Positions 1 through 9,464 of a stretch of DNA of 64,000 bases are shown here, piece by piece. The stretch is from Anabaena catenula FACHB-362 (GTDB lineage Bacteria > Cyanobacteriota > Cyanobacteriia > Cyanobacteriales > Nostocaceae). Both the position numbers and the translations under genes were made by a program. The stretch's first letter is position 1. Each line of letters begins with the position of its first letter. The notes beneath the pieces were generated by a model that saw only the letters and a program-made list of their open reading frames with translations, was not told the origin of the DNA and searched no databases. The DNA lies in contig NZ_JACJTQ010000004.1 in NCBI RefSeq assembly GCF_014698735.1, forward strand, positions 169,195 to 233,194, given 5' to 3'.

Positions 1-2822
1 CTGAGTTAAAGAAGTTGTTAAAAGAAAAGCGGTTCTTGCTGTTGATGGATGGTATCAACGAACTACCTGATGACGATGCTCGGAGAAAGATCAAACTTTT
101 CCGTCGGGATAACTCTAATACACCCATGATATTCACCACAAGAGATGGTGGTGATGATTTGGGGATTGGAAAGAAATTGGAAATGCAACCCCTGTCAAAT
201 TGTGAGGTGCAGCGATTTATTGATGATTGTATGCCAGGGCAGACTAGAGAAATTTTACAACAATTACGCGATCGCTTGCGGGAGTTGGGACAAACTCCGC
301 TAGTAATGTGGATGCTGTATTTCATATTTCAGAAAACGCAAGATGTACCTTTAAGTAGTGGAGAGGCATTGCGTAAGTTTACTCAGTTGTATGAACGTAA
401 TTCTAATGATGTCCCCGTTTCTGAAGAATGCCGTCTTTGGAGGTCTGGTTTATTGGAACATCTGGCTTTTGAAATGATGCAAGCTGATAAACCTACAGAT
501 TTTCGTTTAAGTATTTCTGAAAGAGACGCAAAGAAAAATTTTACAGAATTTCTACAAGGCAAGGAAGAGTATCCAGAACGTTCAGCGATTATTTGTCTAG
601 ATGATTTGCTAAAGCACCACTTGATTCAACGCAATCCGCAGAATGATGAAATTGAATTTTGTCATCAGTTACTTCAGGAATATTACGCCGCAGAATCTCT
701 ACTGCGACAGCTTGATCAAATTAGTCCTGAGAATTTGAAATATTTTTATCTAAATTATTTGAAATGGACAGAACCTTTATTGCTGATGTTGGCATTGCCT
801 GAAGTAACAGACAAAAAGGCGGTCGAAATAGTGAGTTTAGGTTTAGATGTTGATTTACATTTGGGTGCGAAGTTGGCGGGAGCAGTAAAATCAGATTATC
901 AGAAAAATACAGTTATTTTAGTTGATAAATTAAATATTGATCATCAACTCAAAATATTGCTTTTAGGACTAACCCGCTCTACCAGCATGATTCCGATTGT
1001 ATCTAAATATTTAAATAATGCTAATCCTGGTTTTCGTAAAAAAGTTATCGAATCTTTCGATAGGATTGAATGTGAGGAAGCTACTCAGATTTTGTACCAA
1101 GTCTTGAAGGATGAAAATTATGATGTAAATAGGACTGCTGCTATCATTCTTGGAAAACGTGGTGATCAAGCTGCAATTCCAATTTTGATAGATGCTCTAG
1201 AAGATAAAAATTTTTCTGATTATTTCTGGGTTTCCTATGCTTTAAAGAAAATTAGTACAAAAACTTTAATTAGTGCTATACAGAAAGTTATAAAACATGG
1301 AGATGCTGAAGTTCGCAAGAAAGCTATAGAAACACTATATCCTAACCAAGTTAATTCTTTAGAAGCAGTTAATATTTTGATTGAATGTCTAAAAGATACA
1401 GATAGTAATGTTAGGAATAGTGCTGCTTTTCGATTGGGTTTAATTGATAATAAAAAAGCTGTATTACCTTTAGTAGAATCTCTCATAGATGAAAGCTTCT
1501 CAGTGAGAACTACTATTTGTATATCATTAAAAAAGATTGATAGTAATGCGGCAGTTTCCTATATAACTCAAATATTGTGGGATAAGAACTCCAATAGTCA
1601 TATACAAATTGCCGAGCCATATTTACAAATAGGTAATAGCAAGATTCTTCAAGATAGCCGCTCTAATTTTTGTCAAAAATATATAGAGGCTTTAGGATTT
1701 ATAGGAAATGATAATGCAATTCCTACATTAATTTATGCTTTATATGATGAGAATATGAACATTTACTCCTATGCCGCTATTGCATTAGGTAAAATTGGAA
1801 ATAAAGCTGCCATTTCCGCTTTAATTCATGCTTTAAAAAATGTTTATTTCGGAGTTAGGAATATAGCTGCTTATGTATTAGGAGACTTTGACAGTGACGA
1901 GGTAATTTCTGCTTTAATTATGACCCTCAAAGATGAGTGTTATTTGGTTCGTGAAAGCGTTACTGTTGCATTAGATAAAATTCGCATTAAGCAGGATGAA
2001 ACTTTAGATACTCAGAGCGAAGATATTACGGAATTAGAAGGAAATGATCAAGCAATTGTTCTAAGTCTTGCTTTAAAATCCCAAGACATAATTCCTTTTG
2101 GAAATGCTATTGATGAAATAGAAAAATATAGTTATAACGTTGCTATTCCTGAGCTATTCAAGGCTTTAGAAAGAGAAGATACTTCAATACGTTGGATGGC
2201 TGCGTCTGCAATAGGTAAAACAGGTAATACTGAACTTCTACCTCGTCTTTCCGAACTTCTAGTTAGAACTGGTGATGAACCTTTGAGTGCTGCAATTTTT
2301 GGAATTCAAGAGCGTTGTAAGTATTATAATTATATAATTGCAACTTCTCCCCTTTTGGAAGAGGAGAATAACACCGATTCGTTAGCTAATTCTATAAACA
2401 CACTCACTCATACTATCAAAACCATGTCAGAAAATAGCCAAGCTTCTAAATACAGTTTCCCAAATGCTACAACTGTTCAAATTGTTGAAAATAATAACGG
2501 TGAAGTTATTGCTCATAAATATGCAGCCCATCAAAAACAAAATATCGCTGAAGTAGAAACAGTAATTCAAAAATTGCTTGAGCAAATTGAACAAAATAAA
2601 CCAACACCAATCGAAGCTGAGTTAATTGTCAATCAAGCCGTTGATAATCATCCAGTGCTTAAAGATAAACAAGTGATTGAACAAGCGATAAAAAATTATC
2701 CAAATCTAAAAATACGTTTGCGTAGAGTTGCAACAGCAGTCGGTATTGAAACAGTCAAGGTAATATTTGCTCCTGCTGGTATTTTAATTGAAGGCGTTAA
2801 GGCTTGGACTCAACCTGAATAG
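1..2822 (+). CDS. NACHT-type STAND NTPase with HEAT repeats, 5'-truncated by window edge
   Basis: The reading frame is open to the left edge, so the N-terminus, including any Walker A motif and effector domain, lies outside the window. The visible part opens with a Walker B-like strand, LLLMDGINELP, followed by a sensor-like TTRDGGDD segment and a helical NACHT/winged-helix-like region to about residue 290. Residues about 320-690 are degenerate HEAT repeats of 30-35 residues (for example AAIPILIDALED and AAISALIHALKN). After a linker, the last ~110 residues form a helical tail found at the end of many cyanobacterial multi-domain proteins (inference from resemblance). STAND proteins of this design use the repeat region as a sensor and an N-terminal domain as effector, often in defence or signalling. 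The specific role here cannot be read because the N-terminus is missing. Confidence 0.8.
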   Translation, partial: ELKKLLKEKRFLLLMDGINELPDDDARRKIKLFRRDNSNTPMIFTTRDGGDDLGIGKKLEMQPLSNCEVQRFIDDCMPGQTREILQQLRDRLRELGQTPLVMWMLYFIFQKTQDVPLSSGEALRKFTQLYERNSNDVPVSEECRLWRSGLLEHLAFEMMQADKPTDFRLSISERDAKKNFTEFLQGKEEYPERSAIICLDDLLKHHLIQRNPQNDEIEFCHQLLQEYYAAESLLRQLDQISPENLKYFYLNYLKWTEPLLLMLALPEVTDKKAVEIVSLGLDVDLHLGAKLAGAVKSDYQKNTVILVDKLNIDHQLKILLLGLTRSTSMIPIVSKYLNNANPGFRKKVIESFDRIECEEATQILYQVLKDENYDVNRTAAIILGKRGDQAAIPILIDALEDKNFSDYFWVSYALKKISTKTLISAIQKVIKHGDAEVRKKAIETLYPNQVNSLEAVNILIECLKDTDSNVRNSAAFRLGLIDNKKAVLPLVESLIDESFSVRTTICISLKKIDSNAAVSYITQILWDKNSNSHIQIAEPYLQIGNSKILQDSRSNFCQKYIEALGFIGNDNAIPTLIYALYDENMNIYSYAAIALGKIGNKAAISALIHALKNVYFGVRNIAAYVLGDFDSDEVISALIMTLKDECYLVRESVTVALDKIRIKQDETLDTQSEDITELEGNDQAIVLSLALKSQDIIPFGNAIDEIEKYSYNVAIPELFKALEREDTSIRWMAASAIGKTGNTELLPRLSELLVRTGDEPLSAAIFGIQERCKYYNYIIATSPLLEEENNTDSLANSINTLTHTIKTMSENSQASKYSFPNATTVQIVENNNGEVIAHKYAAHQKQNIAEVETVIQKLLEQIEQNKPTPIEAELIVNQAVDNHPVLKDKQVIEQAIKNYPNLKIRLRRVATAVGIETVKVIFAPAGILIEGVKAWTQPE

Positions 2823-2853
2823 AATTTAATTTCTGTGGTTCATCATCCGATAA

Positions 2854-2955
2854 TCAACGCGAACTAATTTTATTTAGCAAACTCTCATAAATTTGCCAAC
2901 TAATACCTGATAAATGGACGATTTCTTCTGATTGAGTCAAAATTTGGCTAGTCAT
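2854..2955 (-). pseudogene. Remnant of a Uma2/DUF820-family gene (N-terminus only)
   Basis: A 33-codon frame starts with ATG at 2955 and reads MTSQILTQSEEIVHLSG and then ISWQIYESLLNKISSR before a TGA. This resembles the first 30 residues of Uma2-family (DUF820) proteins, which are normally about 190-200 aa and abundant in Nostocales. Nothing of the rest of the domain follows. I infer a truncated pseudogene between the STAND gene and the tmRNA gene. The family assignment rests on a short segment and is tentative. Confidence 0.4.
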
Positions 2956-3027
2956 GGCGATATCCAAAGTCAGCAGAGCGATCCGATCGCAATCAGCGAT
3001 AAAATATTTCTCTCTACCTTGAATTTA

Positions 3028-3057
3028 TTGTCAATTTCCAAAACGGCGTACTATAAT
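3028..3057 (+). promoter_or_regulatory. Sigma70-type promoter of the tmRNA gene
   Basis: TTGTCA at 3028-3033 and a perfect TATAAT at 3052-3057 are separated by 18 bp. Transcription would start near 3064, about 11 nt before the mature tmRNA 5' end. This is the best consensus promoter I saw in the window and fits a constitutive stable RNA. Confidence 0.7.
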
Positions 3058-3074
3058 AAAAGTGTGAAGCACAT

Positions 3075-3462
3075 GGGGCTTTAACGGTTTCGACAGGTTG
3101 GCGAAAGCTTCTCTGTGATTCAGGTCGAGAGCGAGTCACCTCTCGGAAATCAAAGACTCGAAAAAAAAGTAAATGCGAACAATATCGTAAAATTTGCTCG
3201 TCGGGAAGCTCTAGTAGCAGCCTAAAACACCTCTTACAGGTTCGAGCGTCTCCAGTTTGACTCCGTTAAGGACTAGAGACCTAACCCCAACGGATGCTTC
3301 AGTAAGCGTTCTCTGGTTGGCTTGCTGGCTAAGATTAAATCAGAGCATCCTACGTTCGGGATAATGAACGATTCCCGCCTTGAGGGTCAGAAAGGCTAAA
3401 CCTGTGAACGAGCGGTGGGTTAATACCCAATTTGGACATGGGTTCAACTCCCATAAGCTCCA
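3075..3462 (+). ncRNA. ssrA: Transfer-messenger RNA (tmRNA)
   Basis: tmRNA rescues stalled ribosomes by acting first as alanyl-tRNA and then as an mRNA for a degradation tag. The 5' GGGGCT (3075-3080) pairs with AGCTCC at 3456-3461, and CCA is encoded at 3460-3462. The T-arm sequence GGTTCAACTCCC lies just before the acceptor strand. The tag frame runs from 3175 to 3225 and encodes ANNIVKFARREALVAA followed by TAA, closely matching the Nostoc-type tag (ANNIVKFAR...ALVAA). This is a one-piece tmRNA of 388 nt, not a permuted two-piece form. Confidence 0.97.
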
Positions 3463-3480
3463 TTTTCAAGAATGAACCAG

Positions 3481-3512
3481 TCCACTTACACTTTTATGTG
3501 TGGGTGGATTTT
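3481..3512 (+). terminator. Probable tmRNA terminator
   Basis: An imperfect hairpin pairs TCCACTTACAC (3481-3491) with GTGTGGGTGGA (3498-3508), followed by a short TTTT. It begins 19 nt after the tmRNA CCA end. The T-tract is short, so termination efficiency is uncertain. Confidence 0.5.
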
Positions 3513-3529
3513 GGCTTTCAAGGTGGATT

Positions 3530-3668
<139 letters not shown>

Positions 3669-3692
3669 AATTAAGCACTACTGAATATTTTT

Positions 3693-5126
3693 CTAGTTTT
3701 TCTCAGGCAGATTTCTAGGTGGAACTAAGCGTCCTTGATAAAACCGTCGTTCTAACCTACCCAAACCAAACCAAATCCCAGCACCACTAATCACAAGCAA
3801 TGTCAGAAAACTAATCGTGAAAATATTCGTCTGACCATAAATAAATATCAGCAAGGGAAGCAATGCCCAAACCAACACTGTCACCACAGCTACTCCCACC
3901 CGTAACCGTTGCAGATTAGCCAGCGCAGTCCGGCAACTAGCACATTTTTCAGTGTGAGAGTGGGATCTATCTAATAAAGCTTCCTTCGGTAAGGGCGGTG
4001 GTAGAGTTTTGCCCGCAAAAGGATCAACACTGTATTGATTCACCCAAGAACGCAACTGAAAGACAAACAAATCTGCCTTAGTTGGCAAATAAAACGCCTT
4101 GGTAAAATTGTCACTACCACCACGTTCTTCCAGATACCGTTCTTGATGATGCAAGAAAATTTGGTCATCTTCTAAAACGCTATTTTGTCCAATGTGTGAA
4201 TACCAGCGTGGAGTCAACTTCAAAAACAGTCCTGGTAATTTGGAAGAAAACTTGAAAGGAAAAATCGCAAATAATCGACATTCTCCCTTGCGAATGGGAG
4301 TTGCATAAACCACCGTTAAAGTCCTGCCAAACTGTTTAGAAGTCAGGTCATGCCACATTAAACCAGGGGCAATAAAAGTAGTATCTTGCCGTCCTAAAGT
4401 TCCTTTGCGGGGGCCTGCTGCCCAAGTGCCTTTAAATCCCCATTTCCCTGATTCTACAACCTCCAATTCCACAGGCGATACATTAGATCGGTTGCCGACG
4501 GTGCGATGATGGGTGTAAGGAATGTGACTGGAATCTAAGACGTTTTCCATCAACGTCAAGGCATCATAGGGAATATCTCGAAAAGTATTCAGGCAAATCC
4601 AGCCGTCCGGGTCTTCGTCTAAAATGTCAACAATGGGAACTTTCGTTTTAGCTGCATTCTCCGCAGCACCAGGATAAACAAACAACATTCCTTGGCGAAC
4701 TGTGGTCGGGAATAAAGTTGCACAGCCACGTTGAGAAACTTCTGCTTTTCCACCTTCAACTTGCTGGGGAATGCGATCGCATTTTCCTGTTCCTGAAAAA
4801 GCCCAACCATGATAAGGACATTCTAACAATCCATCCTCGTTAATTCTTCCTTCCGATAGTGGCGCTAACCGATGAGGGCATTGGTCTAGAAATGCTCGCC
4901 ACATCTGCTCGTTATTATCCCACCACAAAACCATATCCCTTTCTAGCAAGGTGAAGCGAGTAGGCTGGGATTTGTCTAAATCTTCAACATAATAGACAGG
5001 ATACCAAACCTCTTGCCAATCAAAGCGATCTGGGTCGATTCCACCTGCGGGGAGTGCTTCTGTTGTTCTGGGTTGAGATGTGACTGCAAGAGGAGATGCC
5101 TCTGACTGGATAATACTGTTGGACAT
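3693..5126 (-). CDS. Rieske [2Fe-2S] oxygenase, pheophorbide a oxygenase-like
   Basis: This 477-aa protein has an intact Rieske site, C83-P-H85 and C103-P-Y-H106, followed by a catalytic domain with the mononuclear iron motif SSHIPYTHH near residues 196-205. A CxxC motif (CASC, near residue 396) and one or two C-terminal membrane segments (about 410-455) follow. This layout is that of the PaO/Tic55/PTC52 group of plastid and cyanobacterial oxygenases, which act on chlorophyll-type or other hydrophobic substrates at membranes. The substrate cannot be deduced from the sequence. It is a single-gene unit on the minus strand, with the PAP/fibrillin gene divergent upstream. The ATG start gives a length normal for the family. 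Confidence 0.88.
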   Translation of the reverse strand: MSNSIIQSEASPLAVTSQPRTTEALPAGGIDPDRFDWQEVWYPVYYVEDLDKSQPTRFTLLERDMVLWWDNNEQMWRAFLDQCPHRLAPLSEGRINEDGLLECPYHGWAFSGTGKCDRIPQQVEGGKAEVSQRGCATLFPTTVRQGMLFVYPGAAENAAKTKVPIVDILDEDPDGWICLNTFRDIPYDALTLMENVLDSSHIPYTHHRTVGNRSNVSPVELEVVESGKWGFKGTWAAGPRKGTLGRQDTTFIAPGLMWHDLTSKQFGRTLTVVYATPIRKGECRLFAIFPFKFSSKLPGLFLKLTPRWYSHIGQNSVLEDDQIFLHHQERYLEERGGSDNFTKAFYLPTKADLFVFQLRSWVNQYSVDPFAGKTLPPPLPKEALLDRSHSHTEKCASCRTALANLQRLRVGVAVVTVLVWALLPLLIFIYGQTNIFTISFLTLLVISGAGIWFGLGRLERRFYQGRLVPPRNLPEKN

Positions 5127-5260
5127 GGTGGAATCAACAATGATTTTGATTTTCTATCCAAAACTAAAGTAACAATTTTTTAATCGCCTTGGCAGATAGA
5201 TTTCAAAAATCAGCCGATTGTGTAAAATTGCATCAGTTAAAGCTAAAACATTTTAACACT

Positions 5261-6010
5261 ATGGTAGTAAATACAGGAAAATGTGCAGCAGCTAAAACAG
5301 CTTTGCGTCAGGCATTAGCTGCTTGTGGTGGCAATACCAAGGACAAAACTGTAATTGCTGCTATTGAAAATCTCCAATCTCTCAATCCGACGACAGCACC
5401 AGCCCACAGTGGTAGTTTAATGGATAGTGAATGGTTGTTGATCAGTGCGCCAAATTTTCCTCAAGGTGAGCAACTTGCAGATGGCAGATATGCCTATACC
5501 TTGGGTCGTTTGGCTTTTAATATGTTTAAACCAACAAAACTAAAAGTGGTGATTGACCGCGTTCTTCAACCTGTGGTTCCATTAGGAAATGGAGAACTGC
5601 GAACTCATGATATTGTTGTTGAATTTACGACTATTGATGAATCCGTTCCTCAAATATCTGGGATTGTTCGCAACCAAGGAATTTGTCAACCTGTGAGTGA
5701 TACGGTGCTGCAAGTGCAATTTACGGGAGGAATTTTAAAACCGCAATCTACAACCCAAATGGAGGAATGGAAGGCGGTTTTTGGTGAGCAAGGTAAGTCT
5801 GAAAAAAGAAGTTGGCAAGATATTGTGATGTCTGGTTTTTTGAGGTTAATGTTTGGTTTAGTTCCTCCGCAAACTATGAATCCAGAAACTGGAGAAGTTA
5901 CTTTTATTATGAATCGTTCTCCCAAAGGACGTTTAGAAATCCTTTATTTAGATGAAGAACTGCGGATTACTCGTGGAGAAAAGGGAACTGTTTTAGTTTG
6001 TGAACGATGA
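5261..6010 (+). CDS. PAP/fibrillin (plastid lipid-associated protein) family protein
   Basis: About 249 aa from ATG 5261. An in-frame TTG at 5189 would add 24 residues that do not look like the family. The start KTALRQALAACGG, then NLQSLNPTTAP and DSEWLLISAPNF, matches the N-terminal signature of PAP/fibrillins. These are soluble lipocalin-like proteins that associate with thylakoids or lipid globules and help in photoprotection in plants and cyanobacteria (family knowledge). No signal peptide is visible. It is transcribed divergently from the Rieske oxygenase, which may also act on pigments, so a shared photosynthetic role is possible but unproven. Confidence 0.8.
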   Translation: MVVNTGKCAAAKTALRQALAACGGNTKDKTVIAAIENLQSLNPTTAPAHSGSLMDSEWLLISAPNFPQGEQLADGRYAYTLGRLAFNMFKPTKLKVVIDRVLQPVVPLGNGELRTHDIVVEFTTIDESVPQISGIVRNQGICQPVSDTVLQVQFTGGILKPQSTTQMEEWKAVFGEQGKSEKRSWQDIVMSGFLRLMFGLVPPQTMNPETGEVTFIMNRSPKGRLEILYLDEELRITRGEKGTVLVCER

Positions 6011-6292
6011 CAGTATTTACACCTTGGAGAACATCGTTACCAAGTTGCTGATATGCTCACAAACAAAAACGTGTAGCTAGATTTGCTGAAGCATCCTAAG
6101 TACCTGCTAGTAAAAACAGCAGCCAAAGAGGCAGGGGGAAATGACGTTGATCAAGGCTAAATTCGCATAACCACACCTTAATGGACGGACACCACTACCG
6201 TTACAAAGATTAAATTTACTTAATATTTCGTTACGATAAGGTCATTGAGAGAAACAACAAACCTCTCAATGCCCATGTCACAGGTGAACGCC

Positions 6293-7417
6293 ATGAATAG
6301 CACAATTCGGGTTGGCAACCTTTTTGGAATACCTTTTTATATACATCCGTCCTGGTTTTTAGTTTTAGGTTTGGTAACTTGGAGCTATAGCAGTGGACTA
6401 GCGGCACAATTTCCCCAATTAGGTGGGGGATTGCCTTTGGTACTAGGATTGATGACGGCACTGTTGTTATTTGGCTCAGTTGTCGCCCATGAATTAGGAC
6501 ACAGCTTTGTCGCTATTCGCCAAGGAATTGATGTTAAATCAATTACACTATTTATATTTGGTGGACTGGCAAGCTTAGAAAAAGAATCGTCAACTCCAGG
6601 AGCAGCTTTTTGGGTAGCTATTGCCGGACCAATCGTTAGTTTGATGCTGTTTGCTACGGCGACAACAGTTGGTTTTGCAACTGCTGCATCTGGACCATTG
6701 GCTGCTATCCTGGGTCTACTAGCTTCTGTTAATTTGACATTAGCTCTGTTTAACCTCATTCCTGGCTTGCCCTTAGACGGAGGGAATATACTGAAAGCAA
6801 TAGTTTGGAAAATTACTGGTAAATCCTATAAAGGAGTGGTTGTTGCCAGCCGAATTGGACAAATTTTTGGTTGGTTAGCGATCGCCTCTGGTCTCATTCC
6901 TCTACTATTATTTGGTAGCTTTGTTAACGTCTGGAACTTGTTAATTGGCTTATTCTTGCTGCAAAATGCTGGTAATGCTGCCCAATTTGCTAGAGTGCAA
7001 GAAAAACTCACAGGTTTAACAGCAGCGGATGCTGTAAACAACGATAGTCCGATTATCAAAGCGAATTTGAGTTTAAGAGAGTTTGCAGATCAACAACTCT
7101 TAAATGCTCAGGAATACCGCCGGTTTTTGGTGACAGATGAGCAAGGACAATTGTTAGGAGCGATATCAATTGATGACTTGCGAACCATCCCGAATACATT
7201 ATGGTCAGAAACTCAAGTCTTCCAAGTAATGAAACCAATTGAGCAGTCTAGCACCGTACAATCGGATAAACCGTTGTTGGAAGTCGTACAGTTACTCGAA
7301 ACACAAAAATTATCAGCACTGGCTGTAATTCGTGACAATGGGTTGTTAGTCGGAATTTTACAAAAAGCTGCAATTATCAACTTACTTCAGAAGAAAGTAC
7401 AAACCAAATTTGCATAA
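6293..7417 (+). CDS. Site-2 protease (M50) with C-terminal CBS domains
   Basis: An intramembrane zinc metalloprotease. HELGHSF supplies the HExxH zinc site, and NLIPGLPLDGGN supplies the downstream NxxPxxxLDGG motif with the third ligand. Four to six hydrophobic segments cover residues about 15-230. The last ~130 residues form a CBS pair, usually an adenine-nucleotide sensor. I chose ATG 6293 because AGGTG lies 6 nt upstream and the protein then begins MNSTIRVGNLFGIPF, the usual N-terminus. In-frame starts at 6245 (TTG), 6269 and 6275 also exist. Members of this SpoIVFB-like class cleave membrane-anchored anti-sigma factors or other membrane proteins. The target is unknown. Confidence 0.9.
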   Translation: MNSTIRVGNLFGIPFYIHPSWFLVLGLVTWSYSSGLAAQFPQLGGGLPLVLGLMTALLLFGSVVAHELGHSFVAIRQGIDVKSITLFIFGGLASLEKESSTPGAAFWVAIAGPIVSLMLFATATTVGFATAASGPLAAILGLLASVNLTLALFNLIPGLPLDGGNILKAIVWKITGKSYKGVVVASRIGQIFGWLAIASGLIPLLLFGSFVNVWNLLIGLFLLQNAGNAAQFARVQEKLTGLTAADAVNNDSPIIKANLSLREFADQQLLNAQEYRRFLVTDEQGQLLGAISIDDLRTIPNTLWSETQVFQVMKPIEQSSTVQSDKPLLEVVQLLETQKLSALAVIRDNGLLVGILQKAAIINLLQKKVQTKFA

Positions 7418-7599
7418 TCTCTTCAATTCTCCAAATATAAACTCAAAATTGCCATGAAAAGCAGTTTTGAGTTTTGATGTTTGTAGGTAATACCAATTTT
7501 ACAGCACTTCCCAGTGTCATGAGGTACAACAACCCCACCCCCAACCCCCTCCCCGCAAGCGATGAGGGGGCTATGATGTACCTTATAAAAAAGGAATCC

Positions 7600-7730
7600 G
7601 CTGTATGTAAGGCTGCACAGAATTCAGAAATCCATAGATTGATCCATCTTTATCTGTGTTTATCTGCGTACATCTGCGGTCGATTATTCTTGATATTTTA
7701 TTCTATGCAACTTCATATTAATTTGGTATA
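7600..7730. repeat. Dispersed repeat with terminal inverted repeats, copy 1 (degenerate left end)
   Basis: The right end reads TGCAACTTCATATTAATTT (7706-7724). The left end contains GGCTGCACAGAATTC. The reverse complement matches the element at 9288-9409 over its whole length, with scattered differences and small indels. It lies in the 632-bp gap before the sugar dehydrogenase gene. The stretch upstream (7520-7570) is C-rich and contains no gene. Confidence 0.65.
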
Positions 7731-8049
7731 AGTATTCAGAATACAGAATAGACTGCTACAAGGTTTTGCTGATGGAATTAAAAAGGCAGCTATGTCCCCA
7801 GAAATAAATTTAGGCTAAAAATCACTTTTTTTCATAGGTACAGATTCACAACCAACACCGCCAATTGTTAAATAAGTCCGTGGATAGATGTAGTTAAACT
7901 CAACTAAAGCTAGAGTATATGGCTTTAATAGTAAATAAAAAACCAAGCTGCTAATTACCTTTATACTAAATTGGCAATAAATTATAAAAATAAATTATTT
8001 AGCCATTTACAATACCATGCAGGCAGCGATTGTTTGGACAGAACAAATA

Positions 8050-9276
8050 ATGAAACAGACAAAAACTCTTGCAGCCAAATTACTTTTTGGCATAGTTTTA
8101 CTAGGACTTTCTGCTTGCAACTTACCCACAACTGAGTCTGCAAACACTAACAATCAAGAAACACAAACAGCCCAACAAGTCAGCCAACAAACTGCTACTA
8201 AAAATCAAGCCTGTACTTTAGTAGAAAATGGCTTCGGTTCCCAAGGACAGGTAAAACTGCGAGTTGAAGAAGTGGTAACAGGTCTGGAAGTTCCTTGGGG
8301 AATAGCTTTTCTGCCCAATCAAGATATGTTAGTTACCGAACGACCGGGACGAGTTCGCCTCGTGCGGGGTGGTAAACTTGTTACCAAGCCAGTAGCTACT
8401 ATCAAAGTAACAGAGAGCGGTGAAGATGGTTTACTTGGTATTGCCACTCATCCTAACTTTGCCAAAAACCGATTTTTCTACATTTACTATACCGCTGATA
8501 GAAATGGGTCACAGGTTAATCGTGTAGAAAGATGGCGACTATCTGAGAATGAACTTACTGCTTCACCAGATAAAGTAATTCTCGACAATATTCCTGTAGC
8601 CCAATTTCACAATGGTGGTCGTATTCGCTTTGGCCCAGATGGAATGCTTTACATTGGCACTGGAGATGCCAGAGAACCGCAAAGTTCCCAGGATGTTAAT
8701 AGCCTTGCTGGTAAAATTCTGCGTGTGACACCTGACGGACAAGTACCACCAGATAATCCATTTGCTAAAAATCCTGTCTATATCACCGGGATTCGCAACA
8801 CTCAGGGATTTGATTGGCGCGATAAATCGACACTATGGGTGACAGACCACGGACCCAGTGGGGATTTGGGAAGAAGAGGTCACGATGAACTCAGTTTAGC
8901 AAGAGCAGGAGACAATCTGGGCTGGCCTACTATCTACCGTTGTGAATCAAGGAAAGGACTTGTGACTCCGTCGATAGTTTGGCGTGAAGCCTTACCTCCT
9001 GGTGGTGCAGCAATTTACACTGGCAATTCTATTCCTGAATGGAAAGGTAGCTTAATTATTGCCACCCTCCGTTCCCAACACTTGCAGCGTGTTGTTTTCA
9101 ACCCCAAATCTCCCCAACAAGTCGAGCGTCATGAGGTGTATTTGCAGGGTAAATATGGACGACTGCGAGAGGCGATTATGGGGACAGATGGTGAATTATA
9201 TGTCACCACCAGTAACTGTGATGGACGAGGAAATTGCCCTCCACAGCAGGACAAAATTCTCCGCATTACCCGATAA
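8050..9276 (+). CDS. PQQ-type sugar (aldose/sorbosone) dehydrogenase, lipoprotein
   Basis: About 408 aa from ATG 8050. The N-terminus MKQTKTLAAKLLFGIVLLG ends in the lipobox LSAC, so the mature protein should be lipid-anchored facing the periplasm. The body is a six-bladed beta-propeller of the GSDH/YliI family: VPWGIAFLPNQDMLVTERPG at the start, FHNGGRIRFGPDGMLYIGTG in the middle, and NTQGFDWRD and HGPSGD later. Such enzymes oxidise sugars with PQQ. Whether this organism makes PQQ is not shown here. An upstream in-frame start at 8017 would add 11 residues before the signal peptide. The gene stands alone, with oppositely oriented copies of one short mobile repeat on either side. Confidence 0.88.
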   Translation: MKQTKTLAAKLLFGIVLLGLSACNLPTTESANTNNQETQTAQQVSQQTATKNQACTLVENGFGSQGQVKLRVEEVVTGLEVPWGIAFLPNQDMLVTERPGRVRLVRGGKLVTKPVATIKVTESGEDGLLGIATHPNFAKNRFFYIYYTADRNGSQVNRVERWRLSENELTASPDKVILDNIPVAQFHNGGRIRFGPDGMLYIGTGDAREPQSSQDVNSLAGKILRVTPDGQVPPDNPFAKNPVYITGIRNTQGFDWRDKSTLWVTDHGPSGDLGRRGHDELSLARAGDNLGWPTIYRCESRKGLVTPSIVWREALPPGGAAIYTGNSIPEWKGSLIIATLRSQHLQRVVFNPKSPQQVERHEVYLQGKYGRLREAIMGTDGELYVTTSNCDGRGNCPPQQDKILRITR

Positions 9277-9287
9277 GAAGGATTCAA

Positions 9288-9409
9288 AGCAAATTAATAT
9301 GAAGTTGCATAGAATAAGATTTCAAAAAGAATTGACCGAACCTAAACGCCGATAAAGACGGATTAATTAATGGGTTTCATGATTCTGTGCAGCCTCATAT
9401 TAATTTGCT
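9288..9409. repeat. 122-bp MITE-like element with 22-bp terminal inverted repeats, copy 2
   Basis: The left end (9288-9309) reads AGCAAATTAATATGAAGTTG plus CA. The right end, read in reverse complement, gives AGCAAATTAATATGAGGCTG plus CA, so 20 of 22 positions match. No protein is encoded. It starts 12 nt after the sugar dehydrogenase stop codon and is inverted relative to the copy at 7600-7730. A direct target-site duplication is not obvious. Confidence 0.75.
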
Positions 9410-9464
9410 ATCACACTATTTTTTATCTGCCCTTCGGACGGATCTGCCTTCTTTCAATGTTTGT

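Noticed and set aside
7474..7731. 85-codon plus-strand frame
   Set aside because: It runs through C-rich intergenic sequence and the MITE-like repeat at 7600-7730; the peptide has no gene-like pattern.
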